Assembly: GCA_021776095.1 (NCBI GenBank)
Contig: JAJFGO010000006.1
Location: forward strand, 90,382-154,381
Direction: 5' to 3'
Source: Kiloniellaceae bacterium
GTDB lineage: Bacteria; Pseudomonadota; Alphaproteobacteria; Kiloniellales; J153
Length of the DNA: 64,000 nucleotides
The translations under genes and the position numbers were made by a program. The notes beneath the pieces are model-generated. The model had not been told where the DNA came from, did not search any database, and was given only the letters and a program-made list of their open reading frames with translations. Shown here piece after piece: positions 51,008-60,467 of the stretch (positions are counted from its first letter, which is position 1; every line of letters begins with the position of its first letter).

Positions 51008-51925
51008 CTACGGGAATGGTGCGGCATGACTTTCACGTTTTGAGGCCAAGAAGTCGATGAAGAGGCGCAACAGTTCGAGGCGCCGGTTCTGCTCCGGATA
51101 ATAGAGATAGTACGGCGGCAATGTCGCCACATAGGGATCGAGAACCGTTTCCAGTGTTCCGGCTTGAAGATCATCCTCAATGAGCGCCCGGAGCGACCAG
51201 CCGACCCCGTTGCCGTCATGCACGGCCTGCCTCAGCGTTTCCATATCATCGACGACGAGCCTCATGGGCGGGTCAACGGTTTTAGTTTGTCCGTCTTCGA
51301 CGAATTGCCAGTCATGAATACGGTTGGCCGTTATGAATTTATAGCGAACGCTCTTGTGGTTTAGTAGATCGCGCGGATGCGTCGGCCGCCCAAAGGCCGC
51401 GAGATAGGAAGGCGCCGCGAAGTAACACGGCGTGAGCGGCCCGGTCAGCCGCACGGCAACCATGTCCGTGGTCAGCTGGTCTCCCAAACGAAATCCCGCG
51501 TGAAATCCTTCTTTGACAATATCGGCAAGCCCTTCGTTGATGGACAGATCCAGGCAAACATCGGGATACCGCGCTTGAAAATCGGCAAGCACCGGCGCGA
51601 GGATCATTTGATACGCACTGCGCGGCAGGGTTAGCCGCAAGGTGCCGGTATTGGATTTGCCAATCGCTCGGGTACCCTCGATCGCATCCACGATTTCCTG
51701 GAATGCGGGCGCGGCCCCTGCAAGCAATGTGCGCCCAGCATCCGTAAGTTCTATGGATCGAGTCGTGCGAACCAGCAGATCGACACCGATCTTGCGTTCG
51801 AGCGCCTTGAGCTGATGACTGACGGCCGGCGCGCCGACGCCAAGCGATCGGGCCGCGGCACGCAGCGATCCCGCCCGGACAATGGCCAGAAATATTTCAA
51901 TCCCGCTGATCGGCGCGCGCGTCAT
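51008..51925 (-). CDS. LysR-family transcriptional regulator
   Basis: The 305-residue LysR protein has an N-terminal helix-turn-helix (Ser-Leu-Arg-Ala-Ala-Ala-Arg-Ser-Leu-Gly-Val-Gly-Ala-Pro-Ala-Val-Ser-His-Gln-Leu-Lys) and a substrate-binding domain with Gly-Phe-Arg-Leu-Gly-Asp. The ATG at 51925 is preferred over a TTG at 51961. It is divergent from an EamA transporter gene, 148 bp away, and probably regulates it. It resembles the GcvA/DsdC-like group only generally; the ligand is unknown. Confidence 0.9.
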   Translation of the reverse strand: MTRAPISGIEIFLAIVRAGSLRAAARSLGVGAPAVSHQLKALERKIGVDLLVRTTRSIELTDAGRTLLAGAAPAFQEIVDAIEGTRAIGKSNTGTLRLTLPRSAYQMILAPVLADFQARYPDVCLDLSINEGLADIVKEGFHAGFRLGDQLTTDMVAVRLTGPLTPCYFAAPSYLAAFGRPTHPRDLLNHKSVRYKFITANRIHDWQFVEDGQTKTVDPPMRLVVDDMETLRQAVHDGNGVGWSLRALIEDDLQAGTLETVLDPYVATLPPYYLYYPEQNRRLELLRLFIDFLASKRESHAAPFP

Positions 51926-52073
51926 TGTTCGAATTTTCACAGCAATATGGTGCGGCTTCAATATCTATTTAAATAATGCGATCCCCGCTACGATGGCCGG
52001 GCTTTGGACCCGGGGGCCCGTCATGGCGGCGGTTGAAGGGTACACCCGTCGGGACGGTCACGAAGGATAGGCG

Positions 52074-53027
52074 ATGGCGTACAGGGAAGAAGCGAGGCCT
52101 GACCGAACGGCTCAAGGTGTTGGCATCATCTTAGCGTCGGTCCTGACCATGGCCTTCGCGGATGCCGTGGTGAAGCTCGTTAGCGCAGACCTGACGGTGT
52201 GGCAGGTCTTTGTCGCACGCTCGCTTTTCGCAATCCCGATCATGATGGCGCTTTTGCTTGCAAGGGGGGTCGGTCTCAAACTGCGGGCGCCAAAATGGGC
52301 CTTGGTTCGTAGCGTGTTCCTTGTCCTCACCTGGCTCACTTTCTACGCCTCGCTTCCGGTGCTCAGTCTGTCCGTCGCGGCAGTTGCCATGTACACCGCC
52401 CCGATCATGATTGCTCTACTTTCCGCCGCGCTGATTGGGGAACCCGTTACCGGGCGCCAATGGGGTGGTGTATCGCTGGGCTTTCTCGGCGTGATCGCAA
52501 TCTTGAAGCCCGGTACTGATGCCTTTTCGTGGTTCACATTGCTGCCTCTACTGGGTGCTACTTTCTATGCGCTTGCGATGGTTCTCACCCGGAGCAAATG
52601 CCGGGAAGAGGCACCGCTGAGTTTGGCACTCGCCCTTCACGGCTCGTTTCTCCTGACCGGCCTGATCGCCACAGTCGTGCTCGCCGGTGTTGGCCTCGGC
52701 TCCGGTACGAAGGCAGCATTCCCGTTCGTGCTGGGGGATTGGACGCCAATGGAGGTGCGGGAGTGGGGCTTGATGGCGCTCCTCGGCGCGCTCTCGGCCG
52801 CTTACTTCGTCGGCGTCGCGCGCGCTTATCAAATCGCCGCGCCGTCGATCATTGCCACATTCGACTATGCCTATCTGGTCTCGGCGGCCTTGTGGGGTTT
52901 CGTATTCTTCTCGGAGAAACCTGATTTCCTAACAATTGGCGGAATGGTTTTGATCACGGTGGCTGGCCTACTTGTCTCGGCGCCATCTTCGAAAAAGGCA
53001 CGAGTCGAAGAAACTGGTACGGCGTAA
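52074..53027 (+). CDS. EamA/DMT-family transporter
   Basis: The 317-residue membrane protein has ten predicted helices in two EamA repeats (about residues 15-150 and 160-300), with Ala-Met-Tyr-Thr-Ala-Pro-Ile at the end of helix 4 and Phe-Asp-Tyr-Ala-Tyr-Leu-Val-Ser in the second repeat. DMT proteins export metabolites or amino acids. It is divergent from the LysR gene and not obviously tied to the neighbouring catabolic locus. Substrate unknown. Confidence 0.88.
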   Translation: MAYREEARPDRTAQGVGIILASVLTMAFADAVVKLVSADLTVWQVFVARSLFAIPIMMALLLARGVGLKLRAPKWALVRSVFLVLTWLTFYASLPVLSLSVAAVAMYTAPIMIALLSAALIGEPVTGRQWGGVSLGFLGVIAILKPGTDAFSWFTLLPLLGATFYALAMVLTRSKCREEAPLSLALALHGSFLLTGLIATVVLAGVGLGSGTKAAFPFVLGDWTPMEVREWGLMALLGALSAAYFVGVARAYQIAAPSIIATFDYAYLVSAALWGFVFFSEKPDFLTIGGMVLITVAGLLVSAPSSKKARVEETGTA

Positions 53028-53363
53028 GCGGTGGCCTGAAACTGAGAACCGAGCCGCCCACGACAATGCGCGACAAGAATAGCGGAGCGGGATTCTTCCG
53101 CTCCTCACGCCCTACAGACGATCGTGCGGGTTGCCGTCCATGGACGCAGTTTGTCTCTTAATGGCCCGAGTCGGCCCTCACGGACACCTTCGAACATCGT
53201 CCGGATTCCTGCGTTTCCGACGGGTTTAGCCCCAATTCCGGTTGCGGCCGTTGCCGCAATCAAACGAGGAAAAAGTGCCCCAGATCTGGCGTGCACGGCT
53301 TAGGTTGCGCGCGGTGGCGCGCTGAAACCTGTTGTCAGACAAGGAGGCTTGATTTGATGGTCG
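53028..53363. other. Intergenic region between the EamA and DegT genes
   Basis: These 336 bases hold no supported gene. A 7-bp inverted repeat (GGAGCGG at 53084-53090, CCGCTCC at 53098-53104) lies 57 bp after the EamA stop and may end that transcript, although no T-run follows. Both flanking genes end here, so the region is a convergent terminator zone. Confidence 0.55.
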
Positions 53364-54599
53364 TTATGACCTTCCACCGTTCTTTACCGATACCGGAATT
53401 TGGCCGGTTTTGAGGATTGCCTGTACGCACTCGCCGATGATTTCGCCAATGAGGGCGCAGTCGGTCTCATTGAAGGTGAGTGGAACTCGCATGTCGCACA
53501 GGGTCGAAAGGATTTTTCGCGTTTTGGGAAGCTCGACTAAACCGTCGATGTAACGCCAGCTGTCGTAGCGGCTCGTGAAGCCGCGCGGTTCCGCCTCGCC
53601 GAACCATTTCACCTCCACACCCCGTTTGCCGCAGCGTTCGATAAATCGGTGCATATCGTCCTCGCCGAATCCGGGCAGCGAGAATTGAATGGAGCTGCCG
53701 ACGAACTGCTCGTGTTGCGGCCGGATCGGCATATGCAGACCGGGGGCCTTGCGCAGCTCCACCTCGAGACAGCCGTAGAGCAAATTCCATTGCCGGCACC
53801 TGTCGTCGAGAAGGCGAAGCTGCTCGCGCAATATGGCCGCGCGCAGGTTGTCCATCCGGCCACTCAAGTTCGGCGTGACCAAGCGAACCTCTTGGAACAC
53901 CGCTTCGTCGGGCACCGCGAGATGGCGTCCGTAAAGCATATAGGAGCCGGAGTGAATCACGGCCCGGGCCATAATTTCCGGGCTCGTGGTCGTCAAAAAA
54001 CCGCCTTCCCCCGAATTCATATGCTTGTAAGTTTGGGAGCTAAAGCAAGCGACCGTTCCGAACGTGCCGCTCATCCCGCCTTTCCAGCGTGCGCCCAAGG
54101 TGTGGGCGCAATCTTCGATCAATATGAGCCCATGGATTCGGCAGACCTCAAGCACCGCATCCATATCGGCGATGTGGCCGCGCATATGGGACAGGAGGAG
54201 AAACCGCGCGCCGCTCTCGGCCGCCTTACGACCCAGGTCGTCGACATCGATCTTGAGGTCTTCGCCGATTTCGACCAGGACCGGCCGCCCCCCGGCGTTG
54301 TGTATGGCGCCGGGGACCGGCGATAAGGTGAAGGAGTTACACAGCACCGGACCGCCGGGCGTCAGGCCGGCGCTGCGCAGCGCGATATGCAGGGCATAGC
54401 CGCCCGAGGCGCAGGCCAAGGCGTAAGGGGCCCCGATATAGGCCGCGAACTCGCTCTCCAGCTGGGCGGTTTCTGAAACCTCGCCTTCGAGCGTGTTGTA
54501 GCGGTGCAGGCGACCGCCGCGCATGACCTCGACCGCCCGGGCGATGGCGGCCTCGGGAATCGGCTCTTGCTGGGTGAAGGTCTTGTTGAAGGTCTTCAT
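53364..54599 (-). CDS. DegT/DnrJ/EryC1/StrS-family PLP aminotransferase
   Basis: The 411-residue fold-type I enzyme has Ala-Cys-Ala-Ser-Gly-Gly-Tyr-Ala-Leu-His for PLP phosphate, Ile-Glu-Asp-Cys-Ala-His-Thr-Leu-Gly-Ala with the PLP-nitrogen Asp, and the Schiff-base Lys in Gln-Thr-Tyr-Lys-His-Met-Asn-Ser-Gly-Glu-Gly-Gly. The ATG at 54599 starts 17 bp after the HisD-like stop, so it is the last gene of the minus-strand locus. The family usually aminates sugars or cyclitols; no sugar nucleotide genes are near. Here it may transaminate the carbonyl product of the dehydrogenase next to it. Confidence 0.87.
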   Translation of the reverse strand: MKTFNKTFTQQEPIPEAAIARAVEVMRGGRLHRYNTLEGEVSETAQLESEFAAYIGAPYALACASGGYALHIALRSAGLTPGGPVLCNSFTLSPVPGAIHNAGGRPVLVEIGEDLKIDVDDLGRKAAESGARFLLLSHMRGHIADMDAVLEVCRIHGLILIEDCAHTLGARWKGGMSGTFGTVACFSSQTYKHMNSGEGGFLTTTSPEIMARAVIHSGSYMLYGRHLAVPDEAVFQEVRLVTPNLSGRMDNLRAAILREQLRLLDDRCRQWNLLYGCLEVELRKAPGLHMPIRPQHEQFVGSSIQFSLPGFGEDDMHRFIERCGKRGVEVKWFGEAEPRGFTSRYDSWRYIDGLVELPKTRKILSTLCDMRVPLTFNETDCALIGEIIGECVQAILKTGQIPVSVKNGGRS

Positions 54600-54615
54600 G
54601 GCCGCGCCCTCGCGC

Positions 54616-55923
54616 TCAGTCGTAGCGTTTCTGATCGTAGACCTCGAACGGCCAGGTCTCCTGAGGGAAGTACTTGCGCAAGCGCCAATCGCAAGCCCGC
54701 GCGTGCCCCTCCATCCCTTCGACACGGGATATCCGCGAGGCAACGGCGCTGAACGCTTTGTTTGCCTGCTGGTCCAGGTGCTGATAGGTCAGCACCTTCA
54801 TGAACTTGTGGACGTTGAGGCCGCCGCTGTACCGCCCGGCCCGCTTGGTCGGTAAAATGTGATTGGTGCCCGAGCACTTGTCGCCATGGGAAACCGTACT
54901 GCCTTCCCCAAGAAAGAGCGACCCATAGTTATTGAGCCGCGCCTTCCACCAATCCAGATCGTCGGCCAGGATCTGAAGATGCTCCGGGGCATAGCGATCG
55001 CTGATTTCGACTGCTTCCTCGCGGCTATCGCACATGACGATCTCGCCCCAATCCCGCCAGGCGGTCTTGACGACATCCGAATTGGGCATGTCGTCGGCCA
55101 CCTTGGGAAGCAGGTCTAGGACCTCTCGGCCTATGCGCTCCGACAGGGTGAAGAGCCAAACCGGCGAATTGGGCCCATGCTCCGCCTGGGAGGCGAGGTC
55201 GATGGCGATCGTCATGGGATCGGCCGTGTCATCGGCGATAATGGCGGATTCGGTCGGCCCCGCGAAGACGTCGATCCCGACCCGCCCAAACAGGAGACGC
55301 TTGGCTTCGGCGACGTAGGCATTGCCGGGTCCGACGATTATGTCCGCCTCCTGGCCGGTGAATAGCCCAAATGTCATGCTTGCCACGGCATGGACCCCGC
55401 CCATCTCCAGAATCGCGTCCGCGCCAGCCAGGTCCATGGCATAGGCGACGGCCGGGTTGATAGAGTCGCCGCGCGGCGGCGAGCAGGCGACGACGAAGCC
55501 GACCCCGGCGACCTTGGCGGTCGCGACGCTCATGACGGCGGAAGCGGCATGGGCATATCGGCCGCCGGGCACATAACAGCCGGCGCACTGGACCGGGAGC
55601 ACCCGCTGCCCCAAGCGGACCCCCGGTGCGGACTCGATCTCGAACTCCCGAAGACTTTCCTTCTGGGCCAAGGCAAAGCGGCGCACCTGGTCATTGGCAA
55701 ATTGTATGTCGTCCTTAACCTGTTGCGGAACCTGGTCGATCAAGCGCGCCTTCTTCTCGTCGCTCAGCACGAAATCCCCAGTCCAGCTGTCGAACTTTTC
55801 CGCGTATGCCCGCACGGCCGTCTCGCCGCGATCCTCGATGTCGGCGATCATGGCCTCCACCACTTCGCGGGTTTTCCGATCCTCTTCCGCTGCGGAGAGT
55901 TCCGCCTTCTTCAGTTGATGCAT
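54616..55923 (-). CDS. HisD-family dehydrogenase, second HpsN-like paralogue
   Basis: This 435-residue protein has the same length as the HpsN-like protein at 6256-7563 and long shared segments ([38 protein letters not shown]). By eye they are about half identical. Zinc and base residues are retained, so it should be an active NAD-linked alcohol dehydrogenase. No his genes are nearby. Its neighbours (TRAP, TauA-like, ThrC-like, DegT) differ from the DHPS set, suggesting a related but different hydroxylated substrate. Confidence 0.85.
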   Translation of the reverse strand: MHQLKKAELSAAEEDRKTREVVEAMIADIEDRGETAVRAYAEKFDSWTGDFVLSDEKKARLIDQVPQQVKDDIQFANDQVRRFALAQKESLREFEIESAPGVRLGQRVLPVQCAGCYVPGGRYAHAASAVMSVATAKVAGVGFVVACSPPRGDSINPAVAYAMDLAGADAILEMGGVHAVASMTFGLFTGQEADIIVGPGNAYVAEAKRLLFGRVGIDVFAGPTESAIIADDTADPMTIAIDLASQAEHGPNSPVWLFTLSERIGREVLDLLPKVADDMPNSDVVKTAWRDWGEIVMCDSREEAVEISDRYAPEHLQILADDLDWWKARLNNYGSLFLGEGSTVSHGDKCSGTNHILPTKRAGRYSGGLNVHKFMKVLTYQHLDQQANKAFSAVASRISRVEGMEGHARACDWRLRKYFPQETWPFEVYDQKRYD

Positions 55924-56002
55924 GTCCGTCTCCGCGATCTGAATTGACCGGTCATCCGACTGGTCCCCTTACCTTGTAGATCCGATATTCTGTGGGCGTT
56001 GG

Positions 56003-57232
56003 CTAGAGCGCCGCGAAATCGATCGGACCGCTGCGATCCAAGCTCCGGGTCACGGGCGGCAGGGGATACTTGAGCCCGGTGGCGCAGTTGTAGAGCACAA
56101 CGCGCTCATGCGCCTTGACCCGGCCATCCTCGAGCGCCTGCTTGTAGGCGGCAAAGGTCGCCGCACCCTCCGGGCACAACAGCAGCCCTTCCTCTTTCGC
56201 TACTTCGTCGCGCGCGGCCAGAATCACTTCATCCGGCACCGCGATGGCGAAGCCGCCGCTTTCGCGCACCGCGCGCAGGATTAGGAAATCGCCGACCGCG
56301 ATCGGCACACGGATGCCGGCGGCGACGGTGCGCGCGTCCTGCCACAAGGGCGCGTGCTCCTCGCCCGCCTCAAAGGCTTTGACGATGGGCGCACAGCCGG
56401 TCGCCTGCACCGCGACCATGCGCGGGCGCTTGGCCCCAATCCAACCGATGGACTCCAGTTCTGCAAATGCCTTCCACATGCCAATCAGGCCGGTGCCGCC
56501 GCCGGTCGGGTAGAAAATCACGTCCGGCAGCTCCCATCCCAGTTGCTCGGCCAACTCCAGCCCCATGGTCTTCTTACCCTCGATCCGGTAGGGCTCCTTC
56601 AAGGTCGAAACATCGAACCAGCCCGCGCCGGCTTTGCCATCGCCAACGATCTTACCGCAATCGTTGATCAACCCGTTGACCCGGTAAACCGTCGCGCCCT
56701 GCAACTCAATCTCCGAGACGTTGATCTCCGGCGTGTCGTCAGGACAGAAAATCGTCGTCTTCAAGTCAGCCCGGCTGGCATAGGCCGCCATGGCCGCGCC
56801 GGCATTGCCGTTGGTCGGCATCGCCAAGTGCTTGAGGCCAAGTTCCTTGGCCATGGCGACGGCAAGAGCCAGACCGCGTGCCTTGAAGGAGCCGGTCGGC
56901 AGGCGCCCTTCGTCCTTGATAATGATCCGGCCGGCCGACGCGCCGAGCTTGCGCGCGATCTTGGGCAAGGAGATGAGCGGAGTCATGACTTCGCCCAGAT
57001 CGATCACGTTTTCACTCTTAGTGACCGGCAGGAACTCACGGTAACGCCAAAATCCGCCCGTGCGCGCGGCCAGCGCCGCCTTGGAAACAGATTTGCCTAG
57101 TGCCTCCAGGTCATAGCGCACGAGGAGCGGCTTACCGGCCTTTGAGAGGCCGTGGACCTGCCCCGCCGGGTAGCGTTCGCCGGTCATGGAGCATTCCAAA
57201 TGAGTAACGAAAGTTGGATATTGTTCGCTCAT
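56003..57232 (-). CDS. Threonine-synthase-like PLP enzyme (fold type II)
   Basis: The 409-residue protein has an N-terminal Cys/Thr-rich lead (Cys-Ser-Met-Thr-Gly-Glu-Arg-Tyr) and the PLP-lysine motif Pro-Thr-Gly-Ser-Phe-Lys-Ala-Arg-Gly. It also has Thr-Asn-Gly-Asn-Ala-Gly-Ala-Ala for phosphate-side contacts and the glycine loop Pro-Thr-Gly-Gly-Gly-Thr-Gly. The ATG at 57232 removes an untypical 36-residue extension. It resembles ThrC, but the location in a transport/dehydrogenase locus suggests a catabolic or alternative reaction, such as beta- or gamma-elimination/replacement. ThrC relatives include cysteate synthase, which forms a C-sulfonate bond. Ordinary threonine synthase remains possible. 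Confidence 0.82.
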   Translation of the reverse strand: MSEQYPTFVTHLECSMTGERYPAGQVHGLSKAGKPLLVRYDLEALGKSVSKAALAARTGGFWRYREFLPVTKSENVIDLGEVMTPLISLPKIARKLGASAGRIIIKDEGRLPTGSFKARGLALAVAMAKELGLKHLAMPTNGNAGAAMAAYASRADLKTTIFCPDDTPEINVSEIELQGATVYRVNGLINDCGKIVGDGKAGAGWFDVSTLKEPYRIEGKKTMGLELAEQLGWELPDVIFYPTGGGTGLIGMWKAFAELESIGWIGAKRPRMVAVQATGCAPIVKAFEAGEEHAPLWQDARTVAAGIRVPIAVGDFLILRAVRESGGFAIAVPDEVILAARDEVAKEEGLLLCPEGAATFAAYKQALEDGRVKAHERVVLYNCATGLKYPLPPVTRSLDRSGPIDFAAL

Positions 57233-57472
57233 GTTCGTTCGCTGCTGCCCTTTTCTGGCATCGATGGTCATGACTAGGCGGCAGGGTGCCGCACGTATTC
57301 CGGATAAGCGCACGCCCGTCGCTAGGTCGCCGGGCGGCACTTCTCGTGGATATGAAACGCCGCTGCCAGTGCATATTCGAGAGGGCGCCCGGCGTTCGAG
57401 ACGATGATCCGCCGGCCGTTTTGCCAGGCTTGGCCACCAAGGCCGATGTCGCGGTTCTGGCCTGTCTTATTG

Positions 57473-58459
57473 TTACTCCGCTTGTTCGTAAAAGGCCGGA
57501 TCCACGCTCGCGCTATAGTTGTCCAGGGCGCGGGCAATCTCACCCTGCCGCTGGAAGAAGTCCGCCACTTCCTTGAGATAAGTCTGAACGCCACCTCTCA
57601 TCCAGCGTTCGGACAGTTGCTCGTCGCGCCCGTAAAAATCGAACAGGGAGAGCACGATATCCGAGTCCTTGAGGCTCAGGCCCGCCGCCTGAGCGATGAT
57701 CGGCTTGGCCGCTTCGGGCTCGTCATCCAGGTACTCGATCGCCCGGTCGGTCACAGCCAGAAACTTGACCAGAAGGTCCGGGTTCGCGGCTGCGAAGTCG
57801 TTGGTTACCGCAATGACGTCAAAGGCTCGAATCCCGAGCCGATCCTGTTCGTTAGCGGAAAGCAGTTCCCAACCATGGCCTTTCATGCGCCGCAACGGCC
57901 CGCCCCAGGAACAGCCCATGGCGAGTTCGCCGCGAATGAAGGCATCGTCGATGTCGTGCGGCGACATGTCGATCACGTCGATCTTGCCGACATCCACGCC
58001 GAGGAAAACCAGGCTTCGCAACATCTTGTAGTGGGTAACCGTGTTAAGCGGTACCGCGACCTTGCGCCCCTCCAACTCATGAGCATTGGCGCGGTCGATC
58101 GCTTCCTTCTTATAGATGACGCAGTTGTCGGCCCCACCCGTATCGACCGCGACACCGATTGCCTTAATGGGCGCGCCCTCCGTAACCGCGAGGGCGAAAG
58201 GCACCGCGCCCATTGAGAACGCGATTTGAACTTCGCCGGCAACCATGGCGGTCGCCATTTCGACTCCGGTGTTGAAGGCGCGCCATTCGATGTCCACGCC
58301 CATTTCCCTGTCGTACCACTTCTCAGCCTGCGCCACCTGATTGGCGGTCGGCCATTCACGGAAGTAGGCGACGGTGACCTTTTCAGCGCCGACCGCAGTT
58401 CCGGCCGCCGTACCCAAAAACGAAGCCGCCATCAGAATCGAAGCGAAAACCTTTTTCAT
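57473..58459 (-). CDS. TauA-like (NitT/TauT family) substrate-binding protein
   Basis: The 328-residue exported protein has a signal peptide (Lys-Lys-Val-Phe-Ala-Ser-Ile-Leu-Met-Ala, cleavage near Ala-Val-Gly-Ala) and the taurine-type fold: Val-Ala-Tyr-Phe-Arg-Glu-Trp-Pro-Thr-Ala, Gln-Ile-Ala-Phe-Ser-Met-Gly-Ala, Gly-Arg-Lys-Val-Ala-Val-Pro and Ser-Pro-His-Asp. The ATG at 58459 has GGAGG seven bases upstream; the ATG six bases earlier is too close to it. TauA proteins bind taurine or similar sulfonates. No matching ATPase or permease gene is in the window, so it is an orphan receptor in a TRAP locus. Confidence 0.87.
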   Translation of the reverse strand: MKKVFASILMAASFLGTAAGTAVGAEKVTVAYFREWPTANQVAQAEKWYDREMGVDIEWRAFNTGVEMATAMVAGEVQIAFSMGAVPFALAVTEGAPIKAIGVAVDTGGADNCVIYKKEAIDRANAHELEGRKVAVPLNTVTHYKMLRSLVFLGVDVGKIDVIDMSPHDIDDAFIRGELAMGCSWGGPLRRMKGHGWELLSANEQDRLGIRAFDVIAVTNDFAAANPDLLVKFLAVTDRAIEYLDDEPEAAKPIIAQAAGLSLKDSDIVLSLFDFYGRDEQLSERWMRGGVQTYLKEVADFFQRQGEIARALDNYSASVDPAFYEQAE

Positions 58460-58517
58460 CTCCATGCCTCCAGCGGTTCGGTTTCTCTCATCCCCCGGTA
58501 TCGCCCCTGAATCGCGA

Positions 58518-59012
58518 CTATTCCGTTTCCGATAGGGGAACGATCAGGGTTGGAACGTGCGATCGACGCAGGACGCTTTTCGCGACCGAGCCGAGAAAGG
58601 TGTGGCTTATCCCGCGCTCGTGCGACCCCATCACAATCAGGTCGCAGTTGCGCGCCTTTGCGGTTTTCAGAATTTCCTCGGCCGGGTGGGATTCGCAGAC
58701 CGTCACGGACTTGATCTGGTCGCGCACCTTGCGGTCCTTGGCGCTTTGCGCGGCCCAGAAAGCCTCTTGGCGTTCGTCGAGCCGGCCGCGCGCCTTCTCA
58801 ACCCGCAATTCTAGAATGTCGTGGCGCTTCTCGTCTTCCATGAGATAGGTCTGAAGGGTAAAGACGGCATCGTCGGAAAGCGGCTGCACAACGTGGAGCA
58901 GGTGGAGGTCGGCCCCGGTCAGCTTCGCCAGATACGCCGCGTAGCCGAAGGCGATACTGGCATTTTGCGACAGATCTGTGCTGTAAAGCACGTTCTTGAT
59001 ATCGTGTTGCAT
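58518..59012 (-). CDS. Universal stress protein (UspA family), TRAP-associated
   Basis: The 164-residue UspA-domain protein begins Ile-Lys-Asn-Val-Leu-Tyr-Ser-Thr-Asp-Leu-Ser and ends with the ATP-binding Gly-Ser-His-Glu-Arg-Gly-x7-Gly-Ser-Val-Ala-Lys-Ser-Val-Leu-Arg pattern. It lies 31 bp after the DctM gene. UspA proteins such as TeaD of the Halomonas ectoine TRAP system sit in this position and modulate transport in an ATP-dependent way. The longer frame to 59237 overlaps DctM and is not used. Confidence 0.88.
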   Translation of the reverse strand: MQHDIKNVLYSTDLSQNASIAFGYAAYLAKLTGADLHLLHVVQPLSDDAVFTLQTYLMEDEKRHDILELRVEKARGRLDERQEAFWAAQSAKDRKVRDQIKSVTVCESHPAEEILKTAKARNCDLIVMGSHERGISHTFLGSVAKSVLRRSHVPTLIVPLSETE

Positions 59013-59043
59013 GTCTTTGTTCCTCGTCGCGCGAAAATGCGAA

Positions 59044-60384
59044 TCAGTATCCGAAGAATTTCGGCAGCCAGAGAGTGATCTGCGGGAAATAGGCGATGAT
59101 GAACACCGCGACCACATTGATCGCCGCGAACGGCAGGGCCTTGATGGAAATCTCTTCGATTGAGATGTTGGAGATGCCCGAGGCGATGAAGAGATTTTCG
59201 CCCAACGGCGGGGTCTGGAATCCGATACCCAGCGCACAGACCATCACCACGCCGAAGTGGATTGGATCTATACCGAGGCTGTAAGTGATTGGCAGCAGCA
59301 CCGGCGTCAGGATCAGGATCGTGGCCAGCGTTTCCATGAACATGCCGACGAAGAGCAAGAAGAAAATCAGCATGGCCCAGATCAGATAGACGTTCTCGGT
59401 CGCGCTCAGCATCGCCTCGGCGATGATTGCGGGAATCTGGTTTTCCACCAGCAGCCGGCCGAAGACCGTCGCCGTGAAGAGGATCAGCAGCACGCGCCCG
59501 GTCAGCCAAGTCGTGGTCTCGAGCGACCGGAAAAGAGCCTTGAGGTCCAGCTCGCGGTAAATCAGAAAGCCGACGGCCAAGGTGTAGAATATGGCGACGA
59601 TCGCCGCCTCCGTGGGCGTGAAGAAGCCCGAATAGATACCGCCCAAGATGACAATCGGGGCTAGCAAAGCCCAAATGCTCTTATAGATCGTGCAGAGGGT
59701 GTTCCGGACCGAGAAGCCCTCGGCAGAGCCGGCATAGCCACGCCGTTTACAGATAATATAGTTCATGATCAGGATGCTGGTGGCGAACACCAAGCCCGGA
59801 AGTACGCCGGCAATAAATAGCTTCGGGATAGAAACCGACTGAAACACGCCGAACCTCTCGACCGCTTCCGGCGGCGGCTGCATGCCCAGTGCGGAAATGC
59901 CGAAGATCACCATGGGGATCGAGGGCGGTATGATGATTCCAAGACTGCCGGATGAGGCCGTGACCGCGGAGGCGATGCCCTTGTCGTAGCCGCGATTGAT
60001 CATGGCCGGGATCATCAGCATGCCGACCGCTGCCGTGGTGGCCGGGCCGGAACCGGAAATCGCGCCGAAGAACAGGCAGGCGAAGACCGCCGCCGCCGAA
60101 ATACCGCCAGTAAAGGGGCCGGCGAAGCTCTCGGCAACATTGACCAGCCGTCTCGAAATGCCGGCCGCCTCCATCAGGGCGCCGGCGAGGATGAAGGCCG
60201 GCAGCGCCATCAGGGGGAAGGATCCGACGGAGGTAAATGCGATCTGCACGAACTTGATCGGATTCTCGTCCAGATACAGAAAGGAAATCATGGCGGAGAC
60301 GCCCAACGCCACGGTGATCGGCGCGCCCATGATCAGGAGGACTAAGAAGGTCCCGAACAAAATAAATACGATGGTCGTTTCCAT
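59044..60384 (-). CDS. TRAP transporter large permease (DctM family)
   Basis: This 446-residue protein has about 12 helices and DctM landmarks: Gly-Ala-Ile-Ser-Gly-Ser-Gly-Pro-Ala-Thr-Thr-Ala-Ala-Val-Gly, Ile-Ile-Pro-Pro-Ser-Ile-Pro, Phe-Thr-Pro-Thr-Glu-Ala-Ala, and the C-terminal Thr-Pro-Pro-Leu-Gly-Glu-Asn. It carries an imported substrate for the HisD/ThrC/DegT locus. Order on the minus strand is DctP, DctQ, DctM, UspA. Confidence 0.9.
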   Translation of the reverse strand: METTIVFILFGTFLVLLIMGAPITVALGVSAMISFLYLDENPIKFVQIAFTSVGSFPLMALPAFILAGALMEAAGISRRLVNVAESFAGPFTGGISAAAVFACLFFGAISGSGPATTAAVGMLMIPAMINRGYDKGIASAVTASSGSLGIIIPPSIPMVIFGISALGMQPPPEAVERFGVFQSVSIPKLFIAGVLPGLVFATSILIMNYIICKRRGYAGSAEGFSVRNTLCTIYKSIWALLAPIVILGGIYSGFFTPTEAAIVAIFYTLAVGFLIYRELDLKALFRSLETTTWLTGRVLLILFTATVFGRLLVENQIPAIIAEAMLSATENVYLIWAMLIFFLLFVGMFMETLATILILTPVLLPITYSLGIDPIHFGVVMVCALGIGFQTPPLGENLFIASGISNISIEEISIKALPFAAINVVAVFIIAYFPQITLWLPKFFGY

Positions 60385-60467
60385 TAAACTGCTCCCCCAA
60401 ATCGCGGATTTGCCACCGCGTACTTTCTATGCCACCCAATTATGCTTCCGCGGCAATTTCACGCGGC

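Noticed and set aside
53084..53104. Rho-independent terminator after the EamA gene
   Set aside because: The 7-bp stem is present but no T-run follows, so it is only noted as an inverted repeat in the intergenic entry.
53105..53296. 63-codon minus-strand frame downstream of the EamA gene
   Set aside because: No ribosome binding site or similarity; it lies in a convergent intergenic zone.
54616..55923. Annotation of the second HisD homologue as histidine biosynthesis hisD
   Set aside because: No his genes are nearby, it is linked to transport and PLP enzymes, and it is closer by eye to the HpsN-like protein in this window. Not excluded formally.
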